Source: Armigeres subalbatus
Lineage: Eukaryota; Arthropoda; Insecta; Diptera; Culicidae
Assembly: GCF_024139115.2 (NCBI RefSeq)
Contig: NC_085141.1
Span: forward strand, 367,187,925 to 367,251,924
Length of the DNA stretch: 64,000 nucleotides
Direction: 5' to 3'
In this document: positions 34,611 to 45,564 of the stretch, piece by piece
Position numbering within the stretch: the stretch's first letter is position 1
Layout of the letters: every line of letters starts with the position of its first letter
Translations under genes and position numbers: made by a program
Notes under the pieces: model-generated
What the model was told of the DNA's origin: nothing
Databases searched by the model: none
The model's input: the letters and a program-made list of their open reading frames with translations, nothing else

Positions 34611-35502
34611 TGTATACGTAGTAGCACAACGGATTGCAGTAAGTGTTACGGTAAGTCAATTCCTTGCATCGCGGAACATTAAATCGATTTCTATATCGAT
34701 AATAATAATGGCAACTTCTTGTTATGCATACAGATGATCAATATTTGAAAAAAAAAAATTATCATACTTATTGTACCAGAAAGACAAAAACCATTTCATC
34801 GAAAATTTTGATTTGATTTTCATTTTGATTTGCAAAGTTTTCCAGTTTCATCCTAAATAGAAGAAAACCGAAGGACGTAATCCTACGTCAAAAATATAAT
34901 TTATCCAAAACTTGGCTGTCTATTCTTGAGTAATGTGTGGTCGTACAAATGCCAACTTTGTTTTATATATAAAATGTGATAAATTGAATGATAAGCTGTC
35001 CTTATCCGGGCAGAACTCAGATGAAATTTTCCCCCAAGATTCCGACTTTGGTCCCGTTATAGATTTTAACAAACACCAGAGCCCCTGGAAAGGGTTCTGA
35101 TTCTCAATGAACGCACTGAATTCAAAACAAAATTAGATTTGAAGTTTATTTTTTCTTACTTGCCTAATGTTGCACCCTCAGGGTGCAAAGAAAACAATTT
35201 TGGTGTATATTTCCAATAAAAACTCAACTGAAATATATTTACTAACATTAATAACACTTAAAGTACAAACATAATTAACTTACAATTTAGTTTTCCACTT
35301 TCCCAAACACTCCCTAGCTACGCCTCTGGTGATGAGCAAGAGTCCTAATAATTTATACATTGAAAACATTTCTACAAACTCGTTAATAACTTTCACTTAC
35401 AGCGCAACAAACTACACATATTTCATGATGGAGACTTTACATCGCTTATGAACTTAGTAAACAAACAACAAATACAACATTACAACGATCATCTGTTTCT
35501 TT
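34611..35502. other. AT-rich stretch, nothing recognised
   Basis: No coding or repeat structure seen. Confidence 0.4.
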
Positions 35503-35686
35503 AAGGCTCCCCCAGACCTAAGCGATTTGATCGCCGCGACGGCGACAACTAGCCGCCGCGATTCTATCGTTGGGTCGCTGCAGGCAATGTTCTATTTACG
35601 CTTCCATACCAATGGCGACAGAATCGCTGTCGCCAAGCGATAGAATCGCGTCGCGACCGTCGCGTCGCGTGTGTTTGGGGGAACCT
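35503..35686. mobile_element. 184-bp GC-rich MITE
   Basis: Ends AAGGCTCCCCCAGA and TTTGGGGGAACCTT are inverted repeats. The interior has further inverted CGCGACGG/CGTCGCG words and GCGATAGAATCGC-like palindromes. Its GC content contrasts with the flanks. Confidence 0.65.
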
Positions 35687-35689
35687 TTA

Positions 35690-36213
35690 CTCGTATTATT
35701 GACACTCACACAAACGCACGCATATCTGTATGTAAATTTATGCTGCAGCAAGAAACGTCAAATATAAGGGTGCGTTCACAGCTTTCTTGTCGGGATGATG
35801 CTTTGACCCTTTCACGACCAGGTATTTATTTACCGGCGGTAACACCTAAATTAAAATGAATGTATTTTTCCCAAGATTCTTGAGCCAATGGTCCATAAAA
35901 AAATCAAATCAATTATCTTTCTTTTGATTGGGTGGTCTTGTAAAGAACCAATGTATGCTTCTTGATGCGGCTTTACAACCGCCAAAACGATTATCTGAAT
36001 CTTGCGAGAGAATTTTACTTTTAACCGTTAAATGGCTACAGACGCCACCGCGGCGGAAATTTTCCTGCATTAACCACCGGCGACGGCCATCAGCGAAGAT
36101 ATGTCACTTTGCAGGCGCCTCCATAGCGTCTACTACGATTGTTATTCTGTTAATATTTTTATTTTTCTTGTCCGATTTAATCTCACTCTCTCCTTTTCTA
36201 ATGTGAAATTTTT
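35690..36213. other. Unassigned stretch
   Basis: An open frame at 35928-36206 ends in a hydrophobic run but has no recognised domain. A word AGACGCCACCGCGGCGGAAA here has a weaker echo near 36360. Confidence 0.35.
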
Positions 36214-36229
36214 AGCCCTGATAAGGACC
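36214..36229 (-). terminator. Histone-type 3' stem-loop (minus strand)
   Basis: On the minus strand GGTCCTTATCAGGGCT forms a 6-bp stem (two G-U pairs) with a 4-nt loop. It is preceded by TAAATC and followed about 20 nt later by a purine-rich AGAAAAGGAGAGAG that could serve as a histone downstream element. It mirrors the stronger copy at 36807-36822. No histone ORF is visible upstream. Confidence 0.4.
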
Positions 36230-36806
36230 GATTTATTTTCAATAATACGCCTTTCCAATTACTAACTTAACAGCAGTCTGAAACACGGCCGACCACTCGA
36301 TGGTTTATCGCTAAACTACAGCAGACGCCATCGTTGAGGTGAAATTCGGCTCGTCACCCACGCCGTCTACAGCGGAAATAAATTTTCAAAAGCAACAAAA
36401 CCGCACCAAAGGCCTCCACTCATACCGGTGCTGGAACCCCTGGGCGCTCGAACAAAATGACTCGCGTGCACAGGATAGCAGCCGTTATATATCTAATAAA
36501 GAAAGCTCATTTGCTCCGCCCCTTTGTTAATTGTTATCATGTGCACACTTAACGGGTCATGAAGAGGCTGAACCAATGGTCTTACTTTATTGGATACATG
36601 AAAGCTGCTTTCCAACGCTCGCGAACTCTATTGTTCGACATGCCGCAGAGAGCGGTCTCACAATCGGCATCGGTGGAGGTCGTCGGTGTCGTGGTTACTG
36701 CTGAGAACTCATTCCGAAGGATGGCCGTTATCGGCAGCAAGTGAGCCTTTCTTGGGCAATCGTTTGGCTACTGGTACTGATTGTTAAGGCGCATCGAACG
36801 TAAATC
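36230..36806. pseudogene. Possible remnant of a divergent histone gene pair
   Basis: The 577-bp interval lies between two outward-facing histone-type stem-loops. TATATATCTAATAAAG near 36485-36500 could be a remnant of a central promoter. The interval is too short for two core histone genes plus promoter. Neither strand shows recognisable histone protein sequence; the frames at 36339-36530 and 36559-36744 are not histone-like. Interpretation rests on the flanking stem-loops alone. Confidence 0.2.
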
Positions 36807-36822
36807 GGTCCTTTTCAGGACC
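36807..36822 (+). terminator. Histone-type 3' stem-loop with ACCA and downstream element
   Basis: GGTCCTTTTCAGGACC has a perfect 6-bp stem and TTTC loop, the consensus form of the animal replication-dependent histone mRNA terminus bound by SLBP. ACCA follows at once (36823-36826), and AAACGAAAGAGAG at 36831-36843 matches the purine-rich histone downstream element recognised by U7 snRNA. All parts have the expected spacing. The upstream gene is not identifiable. Confidence 0.6.
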
Positions 36823-37026
36823 ACCATTTTAAACGAAAGAGAGTTGATTTTTTTGCCAAGTGGCAGTAATTGTAAAAGCTATGATAGTGTCAGTAGCAGT
36901 GGTGGTTGCTGCAGAAAATGTGTTCGCCGTGGTAGTTTCTAAAGCCAATGAGCCATATTAACCATATTCAGCCAAATGATTTATTCGGTCAAACAACCAT
37001 GCCTCCTAAACGGCAGTTCCGGTCAA

Positions 37027-37169
37027 CCCAGTCAACACAAAATCGTATATGATGCAACACAAGATACTTAAGTGGAGGCGATATACATACATGTTGTATG
37101 GGTAAGTACCTATATCGTCTCCACTTCAGCATCCTATGCAACGTCATATACGATCTTGTGTTGACTGGG
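37027..37169. mobile_element. 143-bp hairpin MITE
   Basis: CCCAGTCAACACAAAATCGT on the left pairs with its near-complement ending at 37169. Inner arms share GTGGAGGCGATATA and TATCGTCTCCAC. Confidence 0.75.
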
Positions 37170-37189
37170 AAATGATATGTTAGCAAAAT

Positions 37190-37345
37190 CGACTTTTTCG
37201 GCCAAATTACCAGCTCGGTCATATGCCGCTTTCAGCCAACTGTCATTTTCGGCCAATTCGTTTTCGACCTAATAACCTTTGAAGTCATATTGAATTCGGT
37301 TGGATGACTTTCGTTTAACGTGTTTCTCGGCTAAGTGACATTCGA
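37190..37345. repeat. Degenerate TTCGGCCAA-type minisatellite
   Basis: Diverged units such as CATTTTCGGCCAATTCG and related words, same family as 49195-50870. Confidence 0.6.
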
Positions 37346-37454
37346 ACGAATGGCTTTATGCTGATGGAAAGAGTCGTTTGTCGAAAGTCTTGGATTGAAA
37401 ATCGTATAGCTGAATTCCACAATGTCGAACGTATTTTGCCGACACAGTTAGTTT

Positions 37455-37965
37455 ATATTAATTAGGTCGGTAAAATTTTACTGAGTTTTTGAACAGCTGA
37501 CTTAACTCGGTAATTTTTTCCTTTCTAGAATTCAAAAACTCTACGTTGATCATGTTATTCAAAACTGAATAATCTGATTGCCGATGCATCTTGAATTATC
37601 TCCCAATTTCAAGCCTGCACGGTGGGCCTGACCGTTTTAATTTTTGTGTCATACTTATGATATGCTGCAAATCTTAATGCTGACAATAAAATGCTCGGTA
37701 ATACAACCGACATTTGGAGGATGCTTTTTAATACGGGCTGTGCACTGTGCAGTGTGCATGTGCTAAAAGTCTAAGACAAGAGCCTAAGACAAGACAAGAC
37801 AAGCTGACTTAACTCGGTAATTTTTGAAGTCTGAAAACTCGGTAGTTGTTAACCGTTCGAATGTCAAAAACAACCGAGTTAGTCGGTAAATTTTATTACT
37901 GTTTTTTTCGGTATTCTTTTGTTTACACTGATTTACCGAAACTCTCAGTAAAACGAGATTTTATA
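37455..37965. repeat. Repeat cluster with CTGACTTAACTCGGTAATTTTT
   Basis: The word GCTGACTTAACTCGGTAATT occurs near 37496 and 37803, with inverted forms (ACCGAGTTAGTCGGTAAA) near 37875. This suggests a decayed inverted-repeat DNA element. A short AGACA/AAGAC microsatellite lies at 37770-37800. Confidence 0.55.
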
Positions 37966-38025
37966 TCTTTTCAAAACAAATTTTATTATATTTAGAATTT
38001 GTATTTCTATCATTTTTATGCTGTT

Positions 38026-38607
38026 TCAGTCATCACTGAAATCAATCCTGCATCGTTTCATACTTGACGTCAAAAGTCGAGGAAAATATAAACTTTTCAC
38101 TGATGTGCTCCCCATGCATGTACTACCCACAAGTTGGACCGTGAATGCGCCTCTGCTTCCAAGTAATTTTTTGTAGATGCGACGAACATTGCGTGTACTA
38201 TCCAACGTTTCCGAGAATATTTCCTCTTTTTTTCCTATGTTAATCAAAATCGTTTTAAAGTGATTATATATTTTGCCCCCATAATACAGTACCAATTCAA
38301 TTCTACGGGCCTCGATATTTTGTCTCATAATCGTTTCAAAGCATTGCATGTTCATATTAGTTGCAGTGCCATCGCGCATTATAATGTGATACACAATACT
38401 CTCCACGTATCCCAAACTTATTATAGCTCGCCGTGTTTTGTCAGCTGAGTGGCACCAAAATATTTTCGTTACTCTGCCATCGCGGAATGACTCCCATAAG
38501 CCGTCCCAATCCCGTGATGACAAAGCCCAAGGACACGAATTCACACACATTAAACACTCTCCCACGTTCCCAGCAGATTGCAACCGATCCCACGTCCCAC
38601 CGACCAA
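38026..38607 (-). CDS. Hypothetical 193-residue ORF (unrecognised)
   Basis: A minus-strand open frame of 193 codons starts MVGGTWDRLQSAG and ends RCRIDFSDD. It is unusually long for this AT-rich DNA. There is no signal peptide, membrane segment or known motif. The middle contains NVRRIYKKLLGSRG and is moderately basic. An opposite-strand frame (38433-38729) overlaps. It could be an element ORF associated with the repeat at 37455-37965, an exon, or chance. Confidence 0.25.
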   Translation of the reverse strand: MVGGTWDRLQSAGNVGECLMCVNSCPWALSSRDWDGLWESFRDGRVTKIFWCHSADKTRRAIISLGYVESIVYHIIMRDGTATNMNMQCFETIMRQNIEARRIELVLYYGGKIYNHFKTILINIGKKEEIFSETLDSTRNVRRIYKKLLGSRGAFTVQLVGSTCMGSTSVKSLYFPRLLTSSMKRCRIDFSDD

Positions 38608-38729
38608 TCAACCAACGATGGGCCAGTAGATCACGGTTAGTCTGCCACCTTCCACCCAACATCCGAGAGTCTATTATTATTCCACCTAAAATGAATACAT
38701 GTGAATGTTGCGCTCCAAAACTCGACTAA

Positions 38730-39610
38730 CCTCCATTCCTCGGCGGCTGCAGAAAAGCTGGGAAGGACGGGTAATGGGTTCTCGAGACCTCATCTTCCAA
38801 CCGACTACGACCATCATCATCATCGTCATCCCAAGCCTAACACAATCCTTCGTTCGGTGCGGTTAGACACGGCAGCCAGTAATGCCAGGCATCAGCTGAA
38901 CTAAATTAACTCGCACGTGATACACAAACACACGGCGATAGCGTAGTGGAGGGGCTCGAATCAGGCTGAATCCGAGGCGGGAAGGGTGCTGTGTAGCTGT
39001 TGCGAAATTTACATCGCGTGCCGGTCCGTCATGATTAGGTCGGATTGCCACCAGTCGACCAACGCCAGCGCCGCCACGAGACCTGACCAGGCCAATGAAA
39101 TATGCAACGATATAGTCATTGAGAGGGATACGTGGATGGAGCTGTTGTGCTGCTGGGGGAGGGGGTTACGAACGACAGATACGAAACCGCTCCATCCATT
39201 CATCCGTTTATGACGCTGATCATTTACTTGGGATGTACCGACTGTGATAGATACCGGGGGTATGTGATGCGGGATTTAGAATTGAGGAACCTAAGGATGC
39301 CGTATCGAACAACAATGAGTTGGAACAGTAGGAGAGCTGAACTGCTTTTTATTGTCGTATAACTATAGTTTTATCCTGTAATCTTTGAATTGAACTTTCC
39401 GAAAAGGTTCTCATCAACTTTTTTTTAGTATTTCGTTTTGAAAAAAATAGCCACGTCCATCGCATACTCTAAATATAGATTTTATTCTATGCTGCTGTTG
39501 GCTGACTGGGTCATGGGGAACGTGATTTGTATGGAAAGAAGGAATATCACATGCAATTGTTTAAATAATGAATACAATACTCACTGCATTTTTAATGTAT
39601 AATTAAATCA
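38730..39610. other. Low-copy region downstream of the mucin-like gene
   Basis: Includes a small CAT-rich microsatellite (38811-38831). Several short frames overlap on both strands without recognisable features. It is probably 3' flanking DNA of the gene ending at 39612. On the minus strand a variant poly(A) signal ATTAAA lies near 39592. Confidence 0.4.
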
Positions 39611-39611
39611 A

Positions 39612-41010
39612 TCAATATGATAACAAAAAGGCAAGCAAAATGCTCAAAATTGTGTGAATGATTGCCGATTGCATGTCAACGATACTTGCTCCGTACGAAA
39701 ATGTTGGATTTTGCTCAGTTTGCTCATCGAAAGTATTTGTTCGGGAAAATGAGTTATGTTCGGGTTTGCTCTTCGTGGTTGACGTCTTGAAATTCTGTTT
39801 CCGATTTTTTCCATTTAGGCTTCGACTAGTTTCCGTACCATGTCGTTCACGTGGAATAGTGTTCTCAATTGAGTCTGGGACCTGATGCATAACTTGATTG
39901 CTTTCATCAGACGATAGTTTGAGGACAGCTGCAAGAGATTGTCGATCTTCTTCATCTAGGTAATATGATCTTGAAGAGTCCTTGATACTGCTGTCAAATC
40001 GATGATTACCCGCAGGCGTGCAGCTATCACAATGGGCAACAGAACACTGATTTTGGCGTAATTGGCAATTACATCTGTGTGTTTTACATCTTTTACCCTT
40101 GTTGATATTTTTGTTTCGTCTTTCAAGTGGGGTGGGCAATACCCGAGCAATAATATCTGATGGAAATGAATTATTTTTAGTATTTGAATTATTTTTTTGA
40201 TCAATTTGAGTTTTTTCTATCTGTTTTCTTCTTTTTTCCAATAAAACAGTTACGACGGTCGTAGCCTTTGAACTATTTTTCGACACTGGACCTTCGTTTT
40301 GCTTAGACTTTTCTACAGTATTATTTTGGACAAACTTTGTTGATTCCACGTGCGTTTCAGTACTGGCGACAGGCATTATAATCGGCGTATATCCAGTCGT
40401 AACAATCGGGTGATTTTCGGTCGGCATAACTGAACGATCTTTGTTGTCAGTGATCTTTTCATCAAACTTCACAGCGCTATTATCTGGGGACCACTCCCAG
40501 GGAATATCATCCATCTCAGCATCCGGGAGACCTCCTCTGGCCTCATCTTCTTCCGAGTCATCCTCATCTTCCGAGTCATCCTCTTCTTCCGAATCATCTT
40601 CTTCTTCCAAATCATCCTCTTTCTCCGAATCATTCTCTTCTTCCGAATCATCGAGTTCGTGCTCCTCATCGTCGACTTCTGGAGACCACGTTTCGGTACT
40701 GGCGACACTTGCTCCAATTGGTTTAACCTGTGGTGTGCTGTATCCGGGGGACCAAGCAGCCCATGGGGGATTTTCCAAGTGGCGATAATTTGCGTATGAC
40801 TGAGTAGGTAAGGTACCCCAGTTGTACTTGGGTTTGGATGTTGTTTTCATCGTCGTAGTTTTCCGGGTAACAAATGGAACACCAGTTGTAATAGTTGGAG
40901 TTGTGGTCGTCGTTGAAGTACTGGTCGTCGTTGAAGTGCTGGTCGTCGTTGGAGCTGTGGTCGTCGTTGTGGTTGTAGATAGGATTATCATATTCTCCGG
41001 AGCAACGTAC
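39612..41010 (-). CDS. Terminal exon of a mucin-like, acidic, probably GPI-anchored protein
   Basis: The open frame runs from a splice acceptor (TTTCTATTTCAATAG, exon starting at 41010) to a stop at 39612, at least 465 residues; the first in-frame ATG is at 40991. The reading frame continues upstream of that ATG (YVAPEN), so the true start lies in an exon beyond this stretch. Domains in order: Thr/Ser-rich mucin-like segment (residues 5-45 from the ATG); a W/P-rich segment; an acidic repeat of DDSEEE/DDSEDE units (about 110-150); a second W/P segment; a basic Asn-rich linker; a six-Cys cluster (CKTHRCNCQLRQNQC, VAHCDSC); and a hydrophobic C-terminus (IIHTILSILLAFLLSY) preceded by small residues, typical of a GPI signal. 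VASTET occurs twice, suggesting an internal duplication. A glycosylated surface protein is inferred; no named family is recognised. Confidence 0.75.
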
Positions 41011-41025
41011 CTATTGAAATAGAAA
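41011..41025 (-). other. 3' splice site of the mucin-like gene
   Basis: On the minus strand a pyrimidine-rich run ends TTTCTATTTCAATAG, then exon sequence GTACGTTGCTCC. The exon is entered one base into a codon. Confidence 0.65.
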
Positions 41026-41214
41026 AAAATAAATAAATTCTCTTATTCGTACTTGTTATGAGTTATTTTGGATTTTTTTATAAATAAGTTACACTGAGGG
41101 AACTGGAAATAAGGGGTAAGCGTAAAAATCGACTCGAAAAATTGGAACTGTACATACATTACAGTTTTTACCACACCATAACATTGTGCAAGAATATACT
41201 TTGATCCTCCCACA

Positions 41215-41265
41215 TTTTTGGTTTCGCGAAAAAATAATGTTAGCATTCTTAAAGCCAATTCTTAT
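41215..41265 (-). repeat. Short dispersed repeat, shared with 43825-43875
   Basis: Minus-strand TTGGCTTTAAGAATGCTAAC and CGCGAAACCA match plus-strand 43830-43872. The function is unknown. Confidence 0.5.
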
Positions 41266-41370
41266 TTGCACACATTGTCCCTTTTCCGGTGTTTTTGATT
41301 CACTGTTGACCATTAGGGGAAGAGGCCCCAAAACGCCCCCCGTCTCTCTTCATTGGCATTACATCCCCCA

Positions 41371-41415
41371 CTGGAACATTGCCGCCTCGCTGTTTAGTTG
41401 CGTTGCGTTGCGTTG
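41371..41415 (-). mobile_element. SINE fragment (Feilai-like)
   Basis: CATTGGCATTACATCCCCCA and GCCGCCTCGCTGTTTAG match the 3' part of the SINE at 45990-46290. A GCGTT microsatellite follows at 41400-41420. Confidence 0.65.
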
Positions 41416-41536
41416 CGTTGTAACGGAGTATTTCGTAGATTGCATACTGATAGCTGTCATGTATATTCTTTATCTTTCTTACCCCAACTGCTTATGGATT
41501 ACTATTTGGGAATTAATAGCAACCCAATTGAAGGTC

Positions 41537-41610
41537 CAAAATGATAAAGCATGGAAGCTACCATTGCTGGCCACGCCCATCTGCTCCGTTACGAGGAGAG
41601 GGAAGGAAAT
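41537..41610 (+). repeat. Dispersed repeat, shared with 48285-48345
   Basis: CTGGCCACGCCCATCTGCTC and AAAGCATGGAAGCTACCA-like sequence match the minus strand of 48285-48345. Confidence 0.55.
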
Positions 41611-41639
41611 GATGATATGACATCTACTTAAAGAGAGGC

Positions 41640-43090
41640 CAGAGACACACCGACGCCCTCATAGATATCAAGGAGTTGGATGGTTGGAAGGGAATATAGT
41701 TTTGGAGTATCATCATAAGCAAATGATATGATAAGATTGAATACACGTTGGGAATGACCATGCTAAGAAATTTATGTCACTCCATTGATGATTTTGCTGG
41801 GATGGGGCGAAGCTATTAAACTTGCCCTGGCTAATAAGCCTAGGTTTAAGCGCCATTGATCGCTCTCTGAAACGAGAAAGAAAGTTAAATATTTAAATCC
41901 CTTCCCCCTTTTTGTTTCTAATTGAAATTGTTAGGGAAATATTGATATCTGTATATGTTTTTGTAATGAGCGAGATTCAAACATGTAACTAGACACATAG
42001 TGCATCATGAATGTCACATCACCGCGAACATGCGTACATACTAATGTACAAACTGAGTGAAAGAAAGTAATATTCAAGGCTGACATTTACCGGAAAATTG
42101 AATATTAGATGCAGATAATGCACTTATATGGAAATCCGAGAGCATAAATGGGCTACTACACAACTGCTCAAGTATGACTGTTATGAAGAGCAAGGCTTAA
42201 TGCGAGTAATTCGATGTTAAGCTACTTGTGTTTGTCAATTACATTTGGATATTTTTGATTGATTTTGATTGACAATCAATGTCATATGGAATCTTATGTG
42301 GAGAAAATCAGATGTATGCAGAAGATTTAGGCATAACATTTAGTTAGGGGTCACTGCGGAATACAATTCAATTATAATTTAAATAAGTATAATACATTGA
42401 GACAATGATGTCAGATGGATACAACAATAAATAAAAAAATAAAGAGACGAAAACGAAAAAAAACAAAATTTAGTCTAAATTATAATAATGTTTGTGCATG
42501 TTCAATTAAGCAGAATGTGTAGAACAAGTAAGATCTACACTATTTATATGGATTTCACAAATGGATAAAGATATGGATTTTGCAAATCAAATTTGGTCTA
42601 CAAAAATTCAAAACTCTAGAAAAATCGTTTACGAAACTAGTACTGCAATTTACACTTATGTTCGCTCTTATTTATTTCCGAACAAACTCACCGAATCCAG
42701 TCCAACAGTGGAGCTCCATCCAATTTATCATCGACAAATTCATTTTGGGCGTATTTTGGGATGCTGCAATGGTTGGGCTCATATTGAAATTACTGGAAGA
42801 AACATGGCTGAGGTTTGTTCTAGACTTGGCTTCCGAACAACCGTTTCAGGGCTTCCTCGTTTACACCTAGACGTACCACTTGCCATTCCGTAGTAGTTCT
42901 GAATATAGTTAATCACAACTCCGGGAAATTTTGCGATCAACCAGGAGGTTCTCTCACTCGGGGGTGTACGCATCGTTGGTGATTTGTATATCGTACTCGT
43001 TTGTTGCTTCATAGATCCAGAAGTTGCGCATCGTTGGACCTCTATTTTCTTCAATTTAGCTATGGTTGTCATATGCAAAATTAAATACAA
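41640..43090. other. Unassigned stretch
   Basis: The plus frame 42561-42893 (110 codons, ATG start) and the minus frame 42779-43132 overlap antisense. Minus-strand pieces such as RNFWIYEATNEYDIQI look protein-like but are broken by stops, so a decayed coding relic is possible. I cannot name it. Confidence 0.35.
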
Positions 43091-43094
43091 ATTG

Positions 43095-43216
43095 CCGCCT
43101 CGCTGTTTAGTGTTCATTAAGCACTTCCACAACTATTAACTGCGAGGTTTCTAAGCCAAGTTACCATTTCTGCATTCGTATATCATGAGCATAACACGAT
43201 GATACTTTTATGCTCT
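43095..43216 (-). mobile_element. Feilai-like SINE, 3' part, interrupted
   Basis: Matches the minus-oriented SINE at 45990-46290: GTTCATTAAGCACTTCCACA, ACTGCGAGGTTTCTAAGCCA and ATGATACTTTTATGC. It breaks at 43216, where another element starts. A few further SINE bases (GGGAAGTCTAGACAATTTCC) reappear at about 44434-44453. Confidence 0.75.
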
Positions 43217-44431
43217 CCCAGGTAATTAGTAAGCATTCAATAAAGCATTTAAGTGGCATTATATGCGCCTTTATGGCAAAGTATTAAAAGCCAACAAGTC
43301 CTATAGTCGTCTTTAATGCTATTTTAATGCAGGTTTTGGCCCAATATATGGCTTCTTAAGTGCTCTATTCTATTTTATCGATAAAGGGAAACTTTTGCTG
43401 AGTAGCATTTAGTCAGCATCCAAAATGTCGAATAAATGGTTGATTTTAAAAACAAACAAGAAGAAAAAAAAGGTTTTTTCAATGGCTTTTTTTCTGGTTC
43501 TATTTGTATTTTGTTTTTTCATATTACATATACACCCGATTCTTTTTTACACGGGGGATGCGTTCCGTGTAAAAAAAGTTTTCAGTTCAAAATTTGAAAA
43601 TCCGTGTAAAAAAAGTTTTTATGATTTCTCGACGAATCATGCAAAATGGAGCAATTTTAAAAAAATATTGCGTGGGATTTTTTTACACGGCCGAGTAAAA
43701 AAAATCCGTGTAAAAACAGAATCGGGTGTATCGTTATTTTATTTTCATTTTTAAATAGGACAACATTTTTCACTTTCTTCGAGCGGGATTCGAGCTCACG
43801 CTCATGCCACCCGACGCTGTTATTGCCATTGGCTTTACGAATGCAAACATTAATTTCTCGCGAAACCATAAGAGAGATAGTAGTGGGAATAAGTTCGCCC
43901 AACATAAAGATTACGTACCTACAGGAACATTGAAACTCAATCTAACTCATCTCAAAATGCAATCATCACAAACGTATGAAGGTGGTGCAATGAAACAGCT
44001 ACTTTAGTGCCGCTTCAAAGCATTCATCGAACATAGTGCAATGGAATAATAAAATGTAGACAAACTATGTGATTAGTGAAAAGGATAGGTTAACGAAAAG
44101 TACTCCTGTCAGTGGTCGGAATGCAAAAAAGATTGTGCTCGTTCTGATTTCTGTCCTCAACTGTAAGTTCATTGAAAAAATAGTCCTCGCTATTTGGTTC
44201 TATATTAGAAAACGTTCAACGTATGATCACTACAGGCTTTAATGTTGCACTAATATAGCTGTTTCATTGCACTTCACGAAAAACAGCATTGGGCATTCAA
44301 AATGATATTATAGGACTATGCATCTCATGGTTACTTTGATAATGCTTATTTGGAGCAGCCAGGTTTTTGAAATAATGTATATTGTAGAATGCTGCCATAG
44401 TGCTTACTTTAATGCTTATTGGTTACCTGGG
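43217..44431. mobile_element. 1.2 kb inverted-repeat element inserted in a SINE
   Basis: Ends are CCCAGGTAATTAGTAAGCAT and the near-complement ATGCTTATTGGTTACCTGGG at 44412-44431. SINE sequence lies on both sides, proving insertion. The interior is rich in TTTAATGCTTA words and non-coding. It contains a second MITE at 43533-43728. Confidence 0.75.
43533..43728. mobile_element. 196-bp Tc1/mariner-type MITE
   Basis: CACCCGATTCTTTTTTACAC and the complement of TGTAAAAACAGAATCGGGTG form the ends, flanked by TA (43531-43532 and 43729-43730). Internal copies of CCGTGTAAAAAAAG occur. Confidence 0.8.
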
Positions 44432-44454
44432 CAGGGAAGTCTAGACAATTTCCT

Positions 44455-45560
44455 AACCAATTGAACTCAACTCCCGGATAATTTGGAGACTTTAGAGCAT
44501 CTGCGTTGAACTTATTTGAGTAGTTAAGCATTCACAAGAACTCTAGGGACTTATATGGATATGCTTGGTTGCTATCGGTTCGATGCTAGACGTAGTTGAA
44601 CTGATTATTGCAGTCCTTAGAGTTCTTGTGAATGCAGTCCTTAGAGCTCTTGTAAATGCTTTACCATCCAAATAAGTCCAACGTAGGTGTTCTAGGGTCG
44701 CTAAATTGTTCGAGAGCTGAGTTTAATTGGTCTACCAGGTCAACTACGTCTGGTACCAAACTGATAGCATGACTATCAGTTTGATGCCAGGCGTAGTTGA
44801 CCAAGTAGATCAAATGAATTCAACTCCCGGACAACTGGAAGACCCTAGAACACCTGCGTTGGACTTATTTGAATGCATTCACATGAGCTCTAGGGACTTA
44901 TATGGATACGCTGGGTTGCTATCGGTTTGATACCAGGCGTAGTTGACCTGGTAGACCAATTGAACTCAACTTCCGGACAATTTGGAGACCCTAGAACATC
45001 TGCATTGGACTTATTTGAATGGTGAAGTATTCACATGGGCTCTAGGCATATACATGGAAACGCTGGGTTGCTATCGGTATGATATTAGGCGTAGTTGACG
45101 TGGTAGACCTGTTGAACTTAACTAAGGGACAATTTGGAGACCCTAGAACATCTGCATTGGACTTATTTGAATAGTGAAGCATTCACAAGGGTTCTAAGGA
45201 CTTTTATGGACACGCTGGGTTGCTATCGGTTTGATGCCAGACGAAGTTGACCTGGTAGATCAATTGAACTCAACTTCCGGACAATTTGGAGGCCCTAGAA
45301 TATCTGCCTTGGACTTATTTGAGTATTGGGGCATTCACAAGGGTTTTATGGACTAATATGGACACGCTGGGCTGCTGTCGGTTCGATGTCAGGCGTAGTT
45401 GACCTAGTAGAACAATTGAACTAATCTTCCGGATATTTTGGAGACTCTAGAATATCTGCGTTGGACTTTTTTGACTGGTGAAGCATTCATAGGGGCTCTA
45501 GGGACTTATATGGACATGTTGGATTGCGGTAGGTTCAGGGAGGGTTTGCACGTATATGGA
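44455..45560. repeat. Satellite-like array, unit about 152 bp
   Basis: The landmark GGCGTAGTTGACCTGG recurs at about 44937, 45093, 45244 and 45396, giving 152-155 bp spacing. Each unit has CAATTTGGAGACCCTAGAA, CTGCGTTGGACTTATTTGA and GCTGGGTTGCTATCGGT. The stretch of about 44605-44770 is in inverse orientation. A diverged related unit occurs at 51460-51660. Short open frames in it are not genes. Confidence 0.85.
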
Positions 45561-45564
45561 AGTA

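Noticed and set aside
40441..40788. Ser-rich plus-strand frame (115 codons)
   Set aside because: Antisense shadow of the acidic repeat in the mucin-like exon; TCC/TCT runs are the complement of GAA/GAT codons.
42779..43132. 117-codon minus-strand ORF as an exon of the mucin-like gene
   Set aside because: It overlaps SINE sequence at 43095-43132, has no matching donor in the required phase, and protein-like words lie in another, interrupted frame.
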